Source: an uncultured Cyclobacteriaceae bacterium
Lineage (GTDB): Bacteria > Bacteroidota > Bacteroidia > Cytophagales > Cyclobacteriaceae
Direction: 5' to 3'
Length of the DNA: 64,000 nucleotides
Assembly: GCA_937958005.1 (NCBI GenBank)
Contig: CALGOB010000040.1
Coordinates: 93,212 to 157,211, forward strand
This document shows positions 40,027 through 49,239 of this stretch, piece by piece; the first letter of the stretch is position 1, and each line of letters starts with the position of its first letter. A model generated the notes under the pieces. The model was not told the DNA's origin. It did no database searches and was given only the letters and a program-made list of their open reading frames with translations. A program made the position numbers and the translations under genes.

Positions 40027-40587
40027 ATGATGCTCACTGAATTACAAGAAAAAAAACTCACACATTACTTTAATATTCTTGATTACAACCGAAATGGTTT
40101 TATTGAAAAAGATGATTTTCTAGGAATAGGGGAGAATTTAGCTATTTTATGGCAGCTTAAGCCTGGGACTGCAAAGTATGATTCTATTATTAATGGTTCA
40201 GCTAGGCCATGGAGGGGATTAGAAGAAAGTATGAAAAAAGGAAATGTCTCAAAAGCTTCCTTAAGGGACTGGCTTAGATTTGCTGATAAATACATTGTTA
40301 ATGGAAGTGAAGACCAGTATAACAAGTATATTAAAAGTGTAGTGACTGGATTATTTGGTTTTTTTGATCAAAATAGTGATAATCAATTGTCATTGAAGGA
40401 ATACATTGATATTTTCATGGCCTTTAGGATAGAGGTAAGATACTCGGCGAAGGCTTTTGTTAAGTTAGATATTGATAAAGATGGGATGATCAGTCAACAA
40501 GAATTATTTAAAGCAGTAAAAGACTTTTTCAAGAGTAACGATGAAAATTCAAAAGGAAATTGGTTGTTTGGAAATTGGAATTATTAG
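40027..40587 (+). CDS. EF-hand calcium-binding protein
   Basis: The product has 186 residues from the ATG at 40027; a TTG seven codons upstream is less likely. Three clear EF-hand loops are present: DYNRNGFIEKDD (near residue 19), DQNSDNQLSLKE (near 120) and DIDKDGMISQQE (near 155). Each has acidic or Asn ligands at positions 1, 3 and 5 and an Asp/Glu at 12. The spacing leaves room for a degenerate fourth hand between the first and second, as in calerythrin and sarcoplasmic calcium-binding proteins. There is no signal peptide, so it is probably a cytoplasmic calcium buffer or sensor. It is monocistronic, with a convergent hairpin shared with the next gene. Confidence 0.88.
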   Translation: MMLTELQEKKLTHYFNILDYNRNGFIEKDDFLGIGENLAILWQLKPGTAKYDSIINGSARPWRGLEESMKKGNVSKASLRDWLRFADKYIVNGSEDQYNKYIKSVVTGLFGFFDQNSDNQLSLKEYIDIFMAFRIEVRYSAKAFVKLDIDKDGMISQQELFKAVKDFFKSNDENSKGNWLFGNWNY

Positions 40588-40589
40588 TA

Positions 40590-40635
40590 AGTGCTTGAAT
40601 TGATAAAGAGTTAACTTATTGTCAATTCAAGCACT
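40590..40635. terminator. Long hairpin between convergent genes
   Basis: A perfect 14-bp stem (AGTGCTTGAATTGA / TCAATTCAAGCACT) encloses an 18-base loop. It lies between the stop of the EF-hand gene and the stop of the convergent dehydrogenase gene, where a bidirectional terminator is expected. The flanking T tracts are poor. Confidence 0.6.
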
Positions 40636-40662
40636 GGTGTTATTTATGGTTTCCTTAGGTGA

Positions 40663-41553
40663 TTATTTTTGGAACCTTGTTGAAACCACTAGTTCTTTAC
40701 TACCTGGAGTATGCTTATAAAAACCTTCCCCACTTTTTACGCCTTTATATCCAGCTTGCACCATATTAACTAGTAAAGGACAAGGAGCATATTTAGGGTT
40801 GCCAAATCCATCATGTAGTACGTTTAAGATTGATAAACAAACATCTAATCCAATGAAATCTGCTAACTGTAATGGACCCATTGGGTGAGCCATTCCTAGT
40901 TTCATTACGGTGTCTATTTCATAAACGCCAGCTACCCCTTCATACAATGAATAAATAGCTTCATTGATCATTGGCATTAATATTCTGTTTGCTATGAAAC
41001 CAGGATAGTCATTTACTTCAACTGGGACTTTACCTAATTTTTCAGACAATTCCATGATTAGGTTGGTTGTTTCATCGCTGGTTGCATAACCCCTTATTAC
41101 TTCTACCAGCTTCATAATAGGTACTGGGTTCATAAAATGCATTCCAATAATCTTATCAGGTCTATTGGTTTCGGCAGCTATTTTAGTAATAGAAATAGAG
41201 GAGGTGTTTGTTGCTAAAATAGCCCCTTCTTTACAGAATTTATCTAGATCTCTAAAGATCTTGAGTTTTAAATCTACATTTTCAGTAGCAGCTTCTACTA
41301 CTAAGTCCATCTCTTTAACATCAGTTTCAATAGATGTTGAAGTACTTATATTACTAAGTGTACTTTGTTTATCATTTTCGGTAATCAATTCTTTTTTTAT
41401 CTGCCTATCAAGGTTTTTGGTAACGGTTGCTAAGGCTTTATCCAAAGCGTTTTGAGAGATATCAATCAGTTTCACTTGATACCCTGATTGTGCAAAAACA
41501 TGGGCTATTCCATTACCCATAGTCCCTGATCCAATAACAGCAATATTCTTCAT
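40663..41553 (-). CDS. 3-hydroxyacyl-CoA (3-hydroxybutyryl-CoA) dehydrogenase
   Basis: The product has 296 residues, the usual length of single-domain-pair HBD/PaaH enzymes. The N-terminal Rossmann motif is VIGSGTMGNGIA, followed by an Asp at the end of strand 2 (LIDIS). The catalytic His lies in GMHFMNPVPIMKLVE, and Asn/Ser ligands in NTSSISIT. The C-terminal helical domain has DYPGFIANRILMPMINEA and MAHPMGPLQLADFIGLDVC. It oxidises (S)-3-hydroxyacyl-CoA with NAD in fatty acid or butanoate metabolism. The substrate chain length cannot be told; hbd or paaH would be the nearest names. It is separated from the amylase gene upstream by about 140 bases. Confidence 0.93.
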   Translation of the reverse strand: MKNIAVIGSGTMGNGIAHVFAQSGYQVKLIDISQNALDKALATVTKNLDRQIKKELITENDKQSTLSNISTSTSIETDVKEMDLVVEAATENVDLKLKIFRDLDKFCKEGAILATNTSSISITKIAAETNRPDKIIGMHFMNPVPIMKLVEVIRGYATSDETTNLIMELSEKLGKVPVEVNDYPGFIANRILMPMINEAIYSLYEGVAGVYEIDTVMKLGMAHPMGPLQLADFIGLDVCLSILNVLHDGFGNPKYAPCPLLVNMVQAGYKGVKSGEGFYKHTPGSKELVVSTRFQK

Positions 41554-41690
41554 AGAATTGTATTGTAATATTTTAGATTAATGTTTTGTAAAGGTAGTGT
41601 AACTATCAGAAATTGCCGATTGTAATTTTATTTTTCAGAGCTCGTTAAATGATTATGCAGAGACAACTGTATGCTTTTTGACACAGGACT

Positions 41691-43529
41691 TTACCTAAAC
41701 TTTAAAATTTTATAACTATTGGCACTGATATTTACAGCAAGCTCACTTTTTTCGTTATGATTCATTAAACTTCTTGCAGATAATTTATATTTCAAATTCC
41801 AATTATAAAAATCTTCTACTAAAATCTCATTTTTATTAAGGCCAATAACATCAAAGGCATGTTCCGGGATTTTTATATTACAGACTTGTTCATGATCACT
41901 AAAATTGAGAACGAATAAAAGTACTTCCCCTTCAAAATGCCTTAAATAACTGTAGATACTATTGGGATAACCTTGAAACTCAGAAGTCCTATTAAAATAA
42001 TGCAGGTCAAAAAAACCTCCATTACTGATTGCTTTTGAATCATTACATAAATTAAGTATTTCTCTATAAAACCCCCTAAGTCTTTTTTGATCATCAGATA
42101 AGAGTGCACCATCAAAATTTCCATTATTAATCCACTTCTGATGCTCTGGAACTCCCCAATAATCAAAAATAGTGGTTCTGCCATCATCACCACTAAAACC
42201 TGATTCTCCTTTGGCCGGTTCCCCAACTTCCTGTCCAAAATAAACCATTACAGGACCTTGACTCATTGTTGCGCTAAGCACCATTGCAGGAACTGCTTTC
42301 CAAGGGTCACCCGCAAAATCTGGTGAGGCAATGCGTTGCTCATCATGATTTTCTAAAAAAGTGAGCATATTTTTAGCAATCCCTTCTTGCCTTTGCCAAA
42401 TCTGTGAAATGTCATCAGTAGTTGCAGTTCCTTGAACTATATGTTTCAAAGTATCATACAATTCAACTTTATCATATAAATAGTCAAACCCTGAGTTTAT
42501 GTAATCTCTGTAGGCACTAGGATTGTAAATTTCAGCTATGAAAATTACATTGGGATATTTCGCTTTAACTTTTTTGATTGCAAAAGCCCAAAATTCACTA
42601 GGCACCATTTCAGCCATGTCACATCTGAATCCATCTACCTCCCTTTCTGCCCAGTAAAGCAGAATGTCACTCATTTTTAACCAAGTATCTGGAATAGGAT
42701 CAAAATGCTTTTGTTGGTTGTTGTGAGGGGCTATTCCATAATTTAGTTTAACTGTCTCAAACCAGTCGTTGATGTTAGGTCGAGAATTAAATACATTGTT
42801 GCCGGTAGCCTTAGCAGGAAATTCATCAAATTTACCATCTTTTGTAGGGTGATCATGATTTCCTAGTGATTGATACCCTTCAGGAACGTGGAAAGACTCT
42901 CCTGGGAAATAGTAAAAATTATTATTGACATCAAATTGTCTAGATTGATTATCATTTTCACCTAGATCAATTACATTATCTGGTTTAGCATCAGAATGAT
43001 ATGATCGGGCAACATGGTTTGGGACAAAGTCAATGATCACTTTTAAATCATTTTGATGAGTTCTTTTTACAAGAGATTGGAATTCCTCTTTTCTTAATTT
43101 GATATTATTGGCTAGATCAGGGTTAACATCATAATAATCTTTGATTGCATATGGCGAACCAGCTCTACCCTTAACTACATCTGCATCATCAAGAGGAAGT
43201 CCTTGGTTTGTATAGTCTGTCAGCAAGGCATGTTCTAATACACCAGTGTACCAAATATGAGTAAAACCCATGTTTTTTAGTTCTACTAGCGCTTTTTTGT
43301 TGATATCATCAAATTTGCCAACACCATTCTCAACAATTGTACCCCACGGTTTATTATTTGTTTGGGTATTGCCAAACAGTCGGGTCATTACCTGATAAAT
43401 AACAGGTTTTTGACTAGTAGGCGATTTAACTATTGAGGCTATTTCTTTCTTTTTCTCCATAGGTGATTTACATTGAATAATAGTAAATGCCAGTAAAAAT
43501 AATGCGCATACTTTTGAAAAATGATGCAT
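41691..43529 (-). CDS. GH13 alpha-amylase-family lipoprotein
   Basis: The product has 612 residues. The N-terminus is a lipoprotein signal with Cys20 (FTIIQC). GH13 conserved regions are present: DFVPNHV (region I), GFRCDMAEM with the nucleophile Asp near residue 303 (II), FIAEIY with the acid/base Glu near 332 (III), and FLENHDEQR with the transition-state Asp near 395 (IV). A C-terminal beta domain follows (FQGYPNSIYSYLRHFEGEVLLFVLNFS). It probably hydrolyses starch or maltodextrin at the cell surface or in the periplasm. The sugar transporter and 4-alpha-glucanotransferase genes encoded about 1.6 kb away would handle the products. The exact specificity (endo-amylase, cyclomaltodextrinase and so on) is not determinable. 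Confidence 0.92.
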   Translation of the reverse strand: MHHFSKVCALFLLAFTIIQCKSPMEKKKEIASIVKSPTSQKPVIYQVMTRLFGNTQTNNKPWGTIVENGVGKFDDINKKALVELKNMGFTHIWYTGVLEHALLTDYTNQGLPLDDADVVKGRAGSPYAIKDYYDVNPDLANNIKLRKEEFQSLVKRTHQNDLKVIIDFVPNHVARSYHSDAKPDNVIDLGENDNQSRQFDVNNNFYYFPGESFHVPEGYQSLGNHDHPTKDGKFDEFPAKATGNNVFNSRPNINDWFETVKLNYGIAPHNNQQKHFDPIPDTWLKMSDILLYWAEREVDGFRCDMAEMVPSEFWAFAIKKVKAKYPNVIFIAEIYNPSAYRDYINSGFDYLYDKVELYDTLKHIVQGTATTDDISQIWQRQEGIAKNMLTFLENHDEQRIASPDFAGDPWKAVPAMVLSATMSQGPVMVYFGQEVGEPAKGESGFSGDDGRTTIFDYWGVPEHQKWINNGNFDGALLSDDQKRLRGFYREILNLCNDSKAISNGGFFDLHYFNRTSEFQGYPNSIYSYLRHFEGEVLLFVLNFSDHEQVCNIKIPEHAFDVIGLNKNEILVEDFYNWNLKYKLSARSLMNHNEKSELAVNISANSYKILKFR

Positions 43530-43549
43530 ATTTAATAAATCTGATCAAT

Positions 43550-43594
43550 AAAAAACCGTAGGCAATTGACTTATAGTAAATCATTGCCTACGGT
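43550..43594 (-). terminator. Rho-independent terminator of the aldolase gene
   Basis: On the minus strand a 12-bp perfect stem ACCGTAGGCAAT / ATTGCCTACGGT is followed by a T run (TTTTTT). It lies 19 bases after the aldolase stop and before the amylase gene, so the two genes are separate units. Confidence 0.8.
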
Positions 43595-43612
43595 CTGTTT
43601 TATGAAAATAGT

Positions 43613-44677
43613 TTAGGCGTTTTTACCTATACAGTTCAGGTCTTCAAAGGCTTTTGCCAAACGGGAAACAAAACTTTTTTCACCTTCTCTTAACCATACT
43701 CTAGGGTCATAAAATTTCTTGTTTGGTGAATCATCACCATCAGGACTACCAATTTGAGTTTGAAGATAACCTTCTTTAGCTTGGTAGTAATTTCTAATTC
43801 CATCCCAAAAAGCCCATTGCATATCCGTGTCAATATTCATTTTAATAGCACCATATTCAATTGCTTCTCTGATTTCTTCTGTAGAAGACCCTGAACCACC
43901 ATGGAATACAAAATTAACGGGATTAGGACCAGTTCCATATTTCTCAATAATATAGTCCTGAGAATTTTTAAGGATTTTAGGTGTTAGTTTAACATTCCCT
44001 GGCTTATATACACCATGAACATTACCAAAAGCAGCGGCAATTGTGAAGTTATCACTGATTTTTTTTAGGTTTTCATAAGAATAAGCTACCTCATCTGGTT
44101 GAGTGTAAAGCTTAGAACTATCTATATCGGTATTATCTACACCATCTTCCTCCCCTCCAGTTACACCAAGCTCTATTTCAAGAGTCATGTTCATTTTAGC
44201 CATGCGCTCAAAATATTTCATAGAGGTAGCAATATTTTCCTCTAAGGGCTCTTCTGATAAATCGATCATGTGTGAGCTATACAGGGATTTGCCTGTTTTT
44301 TCAAAATGCTTCTCATTAGCATCTACCAACCCATCTATCCAAGGTAACAACTTTTTAGCAGCGTGATCTGTATGCAAAATTACAGGCACTCCATAAGCTT
44401 CAGCTAAATTATGTACGTGGTGAGCTCCTGATACGGCCCCTAATACTGCAGCTTTTTGACCATCATTACTGAGTCCTTTTCCTGCATTAAATACAGCTCC
44501 TCCATTAGAAAACTGAATGATAACAGGAGAGTTTACATCTCTAGCGGTTTCTAGAACTGCATTGATAGAGTTAGACCCAATTACATTTACTGCGGGTAAT
44601 GCAAAGTTTTGCTCATTGGCATAATTAAATACCTCAGTTACTTCATCCCCTGATAATACACCTGCTCTGAATTTCAT
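43613..44677 (-). CDS. fbaA: Class II fructose-bisphosphate aldolase
   Basis: The product has 354 residues, as in E. coli FbaA-type enzymes. Zinc- and substrate-binding motifs are present: VILHTDHAAKK (zinc His and Asp), GVTGGEEDGVDN (EI/LE-like metal region), FGNVHGVYKPGNVKL (zinc His), FVFHGGSGS (zinc His and phosphate-binding loop) and MNIDTDMQWAFWDG (phosphate binding). It cleaves fructose 1,6-bisphosphate to dihydroxyacetone phosphate and glyceraldehyde 3-phosphate in glycolysis, and the reverse in gluconeogenesis. It is cytoplasmic, monocistronic, has a strong terminator, and carries a TATATTTG promoter-like box upstream. Confidence 0.96.
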   Translation of the reverse strand: MKFRAGVLSGDEVTEVFNYANEQNFALPAVNVIGSNSINAVLETARDVNSPVIIQFSNGGAVFNAGKGLSNDGQKAAVLGAVSGAHHVHNLAEAYGVPVILHTDHAAKKLLPWIDGLVDANEKHFEKTGKSLYSSHMIDLSEEPLEENIATSMKYFERMAKMNMTLEIELGVTGGEEDGVDNTDIDSSKLYTQPDEVAYSYENLKKISDNFTIAAAFGNVHGVYKPGNVKLTPKILKNSQDYIIEKYGTGPNPVNFVFHGGSGSSTEEIREAIEYGAIKMNIDTDMQWAFWDGIRNYYQAKEGYLQTQIGSPDGDDSPNKKFYDPRVWLREGEKSFVSRLAKAFEDLNCIGKNA

Positions 44678-44736
44678 TATTTTATTTATTGTGGTAATTG
44701 TAAAAAAAACGTGGCAAACATCACGTACATAAGGAA

Positions 44737-44744
44737 CAAATATA
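44737..44744 (-). promoter_or_regulatory. Candidate -7 promoter box for the aldolase gene (TATATTTG)
   Basis: TATATTTG on the minus strand matches the Bacteroidota TANNTTTG box and lies about 60 bases upstream of the aldolase ATG. No clear -33 element was found at the usual distance. Confidence 0.45.
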
Positions 44745-44792
44745 AGATTATTTTCACTATAAGAGCTACTTTTATCAAAATCTCATAATTAA

Positions 44793-44958
44793 ACCTAAAT
44801 TATGCTTGAGAAATCGTTATTAGCTTATAATGATCAAAATTACGGATACTTATTAATAGAGAAACATAGCATGGCTATGGTGATTTAACAAACTTGCGTT
44901 AAGTGGTTGTAATGAAGAGACTTATAATAAGAATAGGGCTCTTATGCATCATTCGGGT
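44793..44958. mobile_element. Degenerate miniature inverted-repeat element (copy 2), 166 bp
   Basis: The right end TGCATCATTCGGGT is identical to the terminal repeat of the element at 63785-63962. The left end ACCTAAATTATGC matches the complement of that repeat at 10 of 13 positions. Both ends are flanked by TAA, the same 3-bp target duplication. Interior stretches (ACATAG...ATGGTGA, then TTAAGTGG-x-TG-x-AATGA) align with the other copy, so this is a diverged member of one family. The centre has a palindrome CATAGC-ATG-GCTATG. It occupies most of the 446-base gap between the divergent aldolase and sugar-transporter genes, and no gene was seen there. Confidence 0.7.
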
Positions 44959-45123
44959 TAAATCCTCTATTTGTGACTTACAAAACCATTATTTAGTACA
45001 TAATTTTAACCAATTATCTGCATTTTAAAAATGCATACGTTTGTATAAATTTTATTTAATTCTTGGCTTTAACTTTTTGAATATTCCAATTACTTTACAG
45101 TTCTGATTTAAAAATTTTAATTG

Positions 45124-46470
45124 ATGGATAATATTGAAAAGCCTAAATTATCATTTTGGCAAATCTGGAATATGAGCTTTGGTTTTTTGGGGATTCAATT
45201 TGGTCTAGCTCTTCAAAACTCTAATGCGAGTAGAATACTAGAAACCATGGGAGCCAATGTTGAAGAACTTTCTTGGTTTTGGTTGGCAGCACCCATTACT
45301 GGGTTGATCGTACAACCATTGGTAGGGCATTATTCAGATCAAACTTGGAATAAATTGGGCAGAAGGAAATCCTATTTTTTGATAGGAGCCATTTTTGCCT
45401 CTTTAGCTTTGGCATTTATGCCAAATGCACCAGTTTTAGTTAACCTAATACCACCGTTATATATCGGAGCTGGAATTTTAATGATATTGGATGCTTCAAT
45501 TAACGTTTCAATGGAACCTTTTAGAGCTCTAGTAGCTGACATGTTACCGGGTGATCAGCGAACTATGGGTTTTTCTGTACAGACAGCTTTGATAGGTATC
45601 GGCGCTGTGGTAGGTTCTCTTTTTCCTTACATAATGACTAATTGGTTTGGAATATCTAATATAGCTCCTGAAGGACAAATTCCAGATACCGTAGTTTTTT
45701 CATTTTATGCAGGTGCTATTGTTTTTATAGGCGCCATTCTTTGGACAGTTTTTAAAGTTAAAGAGTACCCTCCAGATGAATACAAGCAATATCATGGAGA
45801 AGTAACTGATGCAAAAACAAAAGGAGTTCTGCAGATTTTTGCTGATTTTAAAGAAATGCCTAAAACCATGAAGCAATTAGGAGTGGTTCAATTTTTCTCT
45901 TGGTTTGCTTTGTTCTCTATGTGGGTATTTACGCATAGAGCTATTGCCGGACATATATGGGGGGTGCCCATTTCAGATAATTCATCGGTTGCCTATAATG
46001 AGGCAGGTAATTGGGTAGGGGTAATGTCTGGTGTGTATTTCTTTGTATCGGCAATTTACGCAATGTTCTTACCATGGTTAGCTAGACAAATGGGACGAAA
46101 GAAAATTTATGCCATTTCTTTGGCACTTGGCGGGTTAGGTCTTATATCAATGTTTTTTATGCCTTCTAAAGAGTGGTTACTTCTATCAATGGTAGGAGTA
46201 GGAGTTGCTTGGGCTAGCATATTGGCAATGCCCTATGCCATATTAGCAGGTTCAATTCCTGCTGGAAAAATGGGGATTTATATGGGAATCTTTAATTTTT
46301 TTATAGTAATCCCTCAAATAATCAATGCGTTGATTGGAGGATCCATTGTTAAAAGAATATTTGATTCAGAAGCAATTTACTCTTTAGTAATAGGTGGGGT
46401 TTGTTTTTTGATTGCTGCCATATCCGTTTTTTTGGTTGATGATAAAGATGAACTGAAAATTCAGTCATAA
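45124..46470 (+). CDS. SLC45-like MFS sugar (maltose/sucrose-type) transporter
   Basis: The product has 448 residues from the ATG at 45124; a TTG immediately precedes it. About twelve membrane helices are visible. The N-terminal half carries SFGFLGIQFGLALQNSN, PITGLIVQPLVGHYSD and LGRRKSYFLIGA (the MFS loop 2-3 motif), features of the SLC45/GPH-like sugar symporters common in Bacteroidota. The internal RTMGFSVQTALIGIGAVVGS motif also fits. It probably imports maltose or maltodextrin into the cytoplasm with protons or sodium. The 4-alpha-glucanotransferase gene starts 21 bases downstream, supporting a maltodextrin role. The exact substrate is inference. Confidence 0.88.
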   Translation: MDNIEKPKLSFWQIWNMSFGFLGIQFGLALQNSNASRILETMGANVEELSWFWLAAPITGLIVQPLVGHYSDQTWNKLGRRKSYFLIGAIFASLALAFMPNAPVLVNLIPPLYIGAGILMILDASINVSMEPFRALVADMLPGDQRTMGFSVQTALIGIGAVVGSLFPYIMTNWFGISNIAPEGQIPDTVVFSFYAGAIVFIGAILWTVFKVKEYPPDEYKQYHGEVTDAKTKGVLQIFADFKEMPKTMKQLGVVQFFSWFALFSMWVFTHRAIAGHIWGVPISDNSSVAYNEAGNWVGVMSGVYFFVSAIYAMFLPWLARQMGRKKIYAISLALGGLGLISMFFMPSKEWLLLSMVGVGVAWASILAMPYAILAGSIPAGKMGIYMGIFNFFIVIPQIINALIGGSIVKRIFDSEAIYSLVIGGVCFLIAAISVFLVDDKDELKIQS

Positions 46471-46491
46471 TAGAAAGTATTTAGTTTTGTA

Positions 46492-49215
46492 ATGAAGATT
46501 AAATTTAATATTGATTACCATACATTTTGGGGACAGAAAGTAATGGTAACTGGTTCTGGAAATGAGCTGGGGGATTGGGATTTAGATAATGCAATCAGTT
46601 TAGAATTCATGGGAGGAGGAACCTGGTCAAAGGAAATCTTATTTCCTGTAAATTCAGGTAGCATTGAATATAAGTTTTTGACTTATGATGATAATCATAA
46701 AACTTATGAACTAGAGTTTGGGGAAAATAGAGTTCTATCTTGGCAAAAGAATGATCACCCAGCAATAACTATCAGAGATGCATGGCGATCACACAATAAT
46801 GATCAAAACTCCCTATTGACTTCGCCTTTTCAAAACGGGTTGATTGCAACTGTTAAGCCTAAAAACAAAAAGCTAAATAAGATCAAAAAATACCAATTTA
46901 ACCTGAGAACACTTGGGATTCCTGATAACCATACCATTGGGTTAATTGGTGAATCTGAAGGATTGGGAAATTGGGATCTTAATAAGGTAATACCACTTCA
47001 AAGAGTAAATCAAAACCAATGGTCTATTAATCTTGAGTTGAACCCTTCAGATATACCCTCTTATTATAAGTATGTATTGTTGAATGGGGAAGTTGAGAGC
47101 ACCAGGTGGGAACTAGATGGCAACAGACTACTTAATATAAATTCACTTGCTGAAAATAAGGAGAATTCAGTAATTATGGATGAAAATGCAAGGTTTCCAT
47201 ATAATGATTGGCGTGGGGCTGGATTAGCAATTCCTGTATTTTCTATTAGGTCTAAACAAAGTACTGGCGTAGGGGAATTCTCAGATATTAAACCCCTAGT
47301 TGATTGGGCAGTGAAAACAGGGTTGAAATTGATTCAAATCCTCCCTGTTAATGACACGGTAGCTACCAATACTTGGGTAGATTCCTACCCCTATGCCGCT
47401 ATCTCAGTGCATGCATTACATCCTATGTATCTCAATGTATGGGAGGCTGGAAAGTTAAATGATCAAAAAAAGATCGCTCATTTTAAAAAGAGAAAAGAAG
47501 AGTTGAATAGTCTTTCTACCATGGACTATGAGCAAGTTATGCAACTTAAGAGTGAATACACTCATGAGTTATATGAAGCCGAAGGATTAAAAGTACTTTC
47601 TACCAAAGAGTTTGAGTCATTTTATCAGAAGAATACAGAATGGCTTCCTGCTTACGCAATGTTTTGTCATTTGAGGGATTTAAATGGGACATCAGATTTT
47701 AAGAGGTGGAAGGCTTATCAAAAAATCACGAAAAAAGAACTAGATCAATATACAAGCAAAAAAAGCAAACAATACAAGGAGGTTGGTTACTATTATTTTC
47801 TTCAATATAATTTAGACAAGCAATTAAAAGAAGCCACCAAATATGCTAGAAAGCATGGAGTGGTTCTGAAAGGAGATATTCCCATTGGAATCTATAGAAA
47901 CAGTGCGGATGCATGGTTAAAGCCTGAATTTTATCATATGGATAGCCAAGCGGGTGCACCTCCAGATGATTTCTCTATTACAGGGCAGAATTGGGGATTT
48001 CCAACTTACAATTGGGATAAGATGTCACAAGATGGCTATCAATGGTGGCAGTTGAGACTACAAAAAATGGCGGATTATTTTGATGTCTTTAGAATAGACC
48101 ATATCCTTGGTTTTTTTAGGATTTGGGAGATTCCAATTCATGCTGTAGATGGATTGCTAGGTCATTTCAACCCTTCTTTGCCGTTTAGTGTCGAAGAATT
48201 GAAGAGAAGGGGAATTGCTTTTGATTATGATAGGTTTTGTAAGCCATTTGTAAAGGATTATTTGTTAAAAGAATTATTTTATGATCATGTTGATTATGTG
48301 AAAGAGACTTTTTTAAACCAGCTATATGGGGATACATATGAATTTAAAAAAGAATTTAATACGCAGAAAAAAGTAAAAAAGTATATTGAAGATTTGAATT
48401 CACAGTACCCTGAGAATAAAGGACATCACGAGTTTTTAAAAATTGGACTTTTTGACTTACTAGTAGAAGTTATCTTTCTGGAATCCCCAGAATCTAATGG
48501 GAGTGCATTTAATCCAAGAATAGCTTTTCAGAGTACTTATTCATATAATGGACTGGATGAATATACCAAGTATAATTTGAACCAGTTATACAATGATTAT
48601 TTTTATAAGCGGCATAATGATTTTTGGCAGGAAAAAGCGTTACAAAAGTTACCGGCTTTAAAATCTGCTACTGATATGCTAATCTGTGGCGAAGATTTAG
48701 GAATGGTTCCGGATTGTGTTCCTGGTGTTATGGATGAGTTAAAGATTCTCAGTTTAGCTATCCAGAGAATGCCAAATGATTCTTCTAAAGAGTTCTGGCA
48801 CCCTAATGATACCCCTTATTTGTCAGTTTGTAGTACTTCCAGTCATGACATGTCTACTTTAAGAGGCTGGTGGGAAGAAGACACTGAAAGAACCCAAAGA
48901 TTCTTTCAAAATGTTTTAGGGCATGATGAAAAAGCACCTACTTTTTGTGAGCCTTGGGTAGCTAAAGAAGTAATTAACCAGCACTTGTACTCGCCAAGTA
49001 TGTGGGCAATATTCCCACTACAGGATTTACTGGCAATGGATAGTAAACTGAGAAGAGAAGATCCCAACGAAGAGAGAATCAATGTGCCCGCTAACCCTCA
49101 ACATTATTGGAGATATAGAATGCATATGAATATTGAAGAATTATTGGATGAAAAGGAATTTAATGATAATTTGCTGAATATTATTACTAGCTCTGGAAGG
49201 AATATAAAATATTAA
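46492..49215 (+). CDS. malQ: 4-alpha-glucanotransferase with two N-terminal CBM20 domains
   Basis: The product has 907 residues, much longer than classic MalQ because of two starch-binding CBM20-type modules: residues ~1-90 (GSGNELGDWDLDNAISLEF) and ~125-215 (GESEGLGNWDLNKVIPL). The GH77 catalytic domain follows. It contains SPYAA-like DSYPYAAISVHALHP, the nucleophile in DVFRIDHILGFFRIWEIP, the acid/base Glu in ICGEDLGMVPDCV and the third acid in TSSHDMSTLRGWW. It transfers alpha-1,4-glucan segments and disproportionates maltodextrins in the cytoplasm. This two-CBM20 layout is like plant DPE2. It is cotranscribed with the sugar transporter. Confidence 0.93.
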   Translation: MKIKFNIDYHTFWGQKVMVTGSGNELGDWDLDNAISLEFMGGGTWSKEILFPVNSGSIEYKFLTYDDNHKTYELEFGENRVLSWQKNDHPAITIRDAWRSHNNDQNSLLTSPFQNGLIATVKPKNKKLNKIKKYQFNLRTLGIPDNHTIGLIGESEGLGNWDLNKVIPLQRVNQNQWSINLELNPSDIPSYYKYVLLNGEVESTRWELDGNRLLNINSLAENKENSVIMDENARFPYNDWRGAGLAIPVFSIRSKQSTGVGEFSDIKPLVDWAVKTGLKLIQILPVNDTVATNTWVDSYPYAAISVHALHPMYLNVWEAGKLNDQKKIAHFKKRKEELNSLSTMDYEQVMQLKSEYTHELYEAEGLKVLSTKEFESFYQKNTEWLPAYAMFCHLRDLNGTSDFKRWKAYQKITKKELDQYTSKKSKQYKEVGYYYFLQYNLDKQLKEATKYARKHGVVLKGDIPIGIYRNSADAWLKPEFYHMDSQAGAPPDDFSITGQNWGFPTYNWDKMSQDGYQWWQLRLQKMADYFDVFRIDHILGFFRIWEIPIHAVDGLLGHFNPSLPFSVEELKRRGIAFDYDRFCKPFVKDYLLKELFYDHVDYVKETFLNQLYGDTYEFKKEFNTQKKVKKYIEDLNSQYPENKGHHEFLKIGLFDLLVEVIFLESPESNGSAFNPRIAFQSTYSYNGLDEYTKYNLNQLYNDYFYKRHNDFWQEKALQKLPALKSATDMLICGEDLGMVPDCVPGVMDELKILSLAIQRMPNDSSKEFWHPNDTPYLSVCSTSSHDMSTLRGWWEEDTERTQRFFQNVLGHDEKAPTFCEPWVAKEVINQHLYSPSMWAIFPLQDLLAMDSKLRREDPNEERINVPANPQHYWRYRMHMNIEELLDEKEFNDNLLNIITSSGRNIKY

Positions 49216-49239
49216 CACACTTTATAACCTTCATTTAAA

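Noticed and set aside
43555..43594. 12-bp inverted repeat considered as another miniature element
   Set aside because: It has the T tract and position of an ordinary terminator behind the aldolase gene, and no target duplication.
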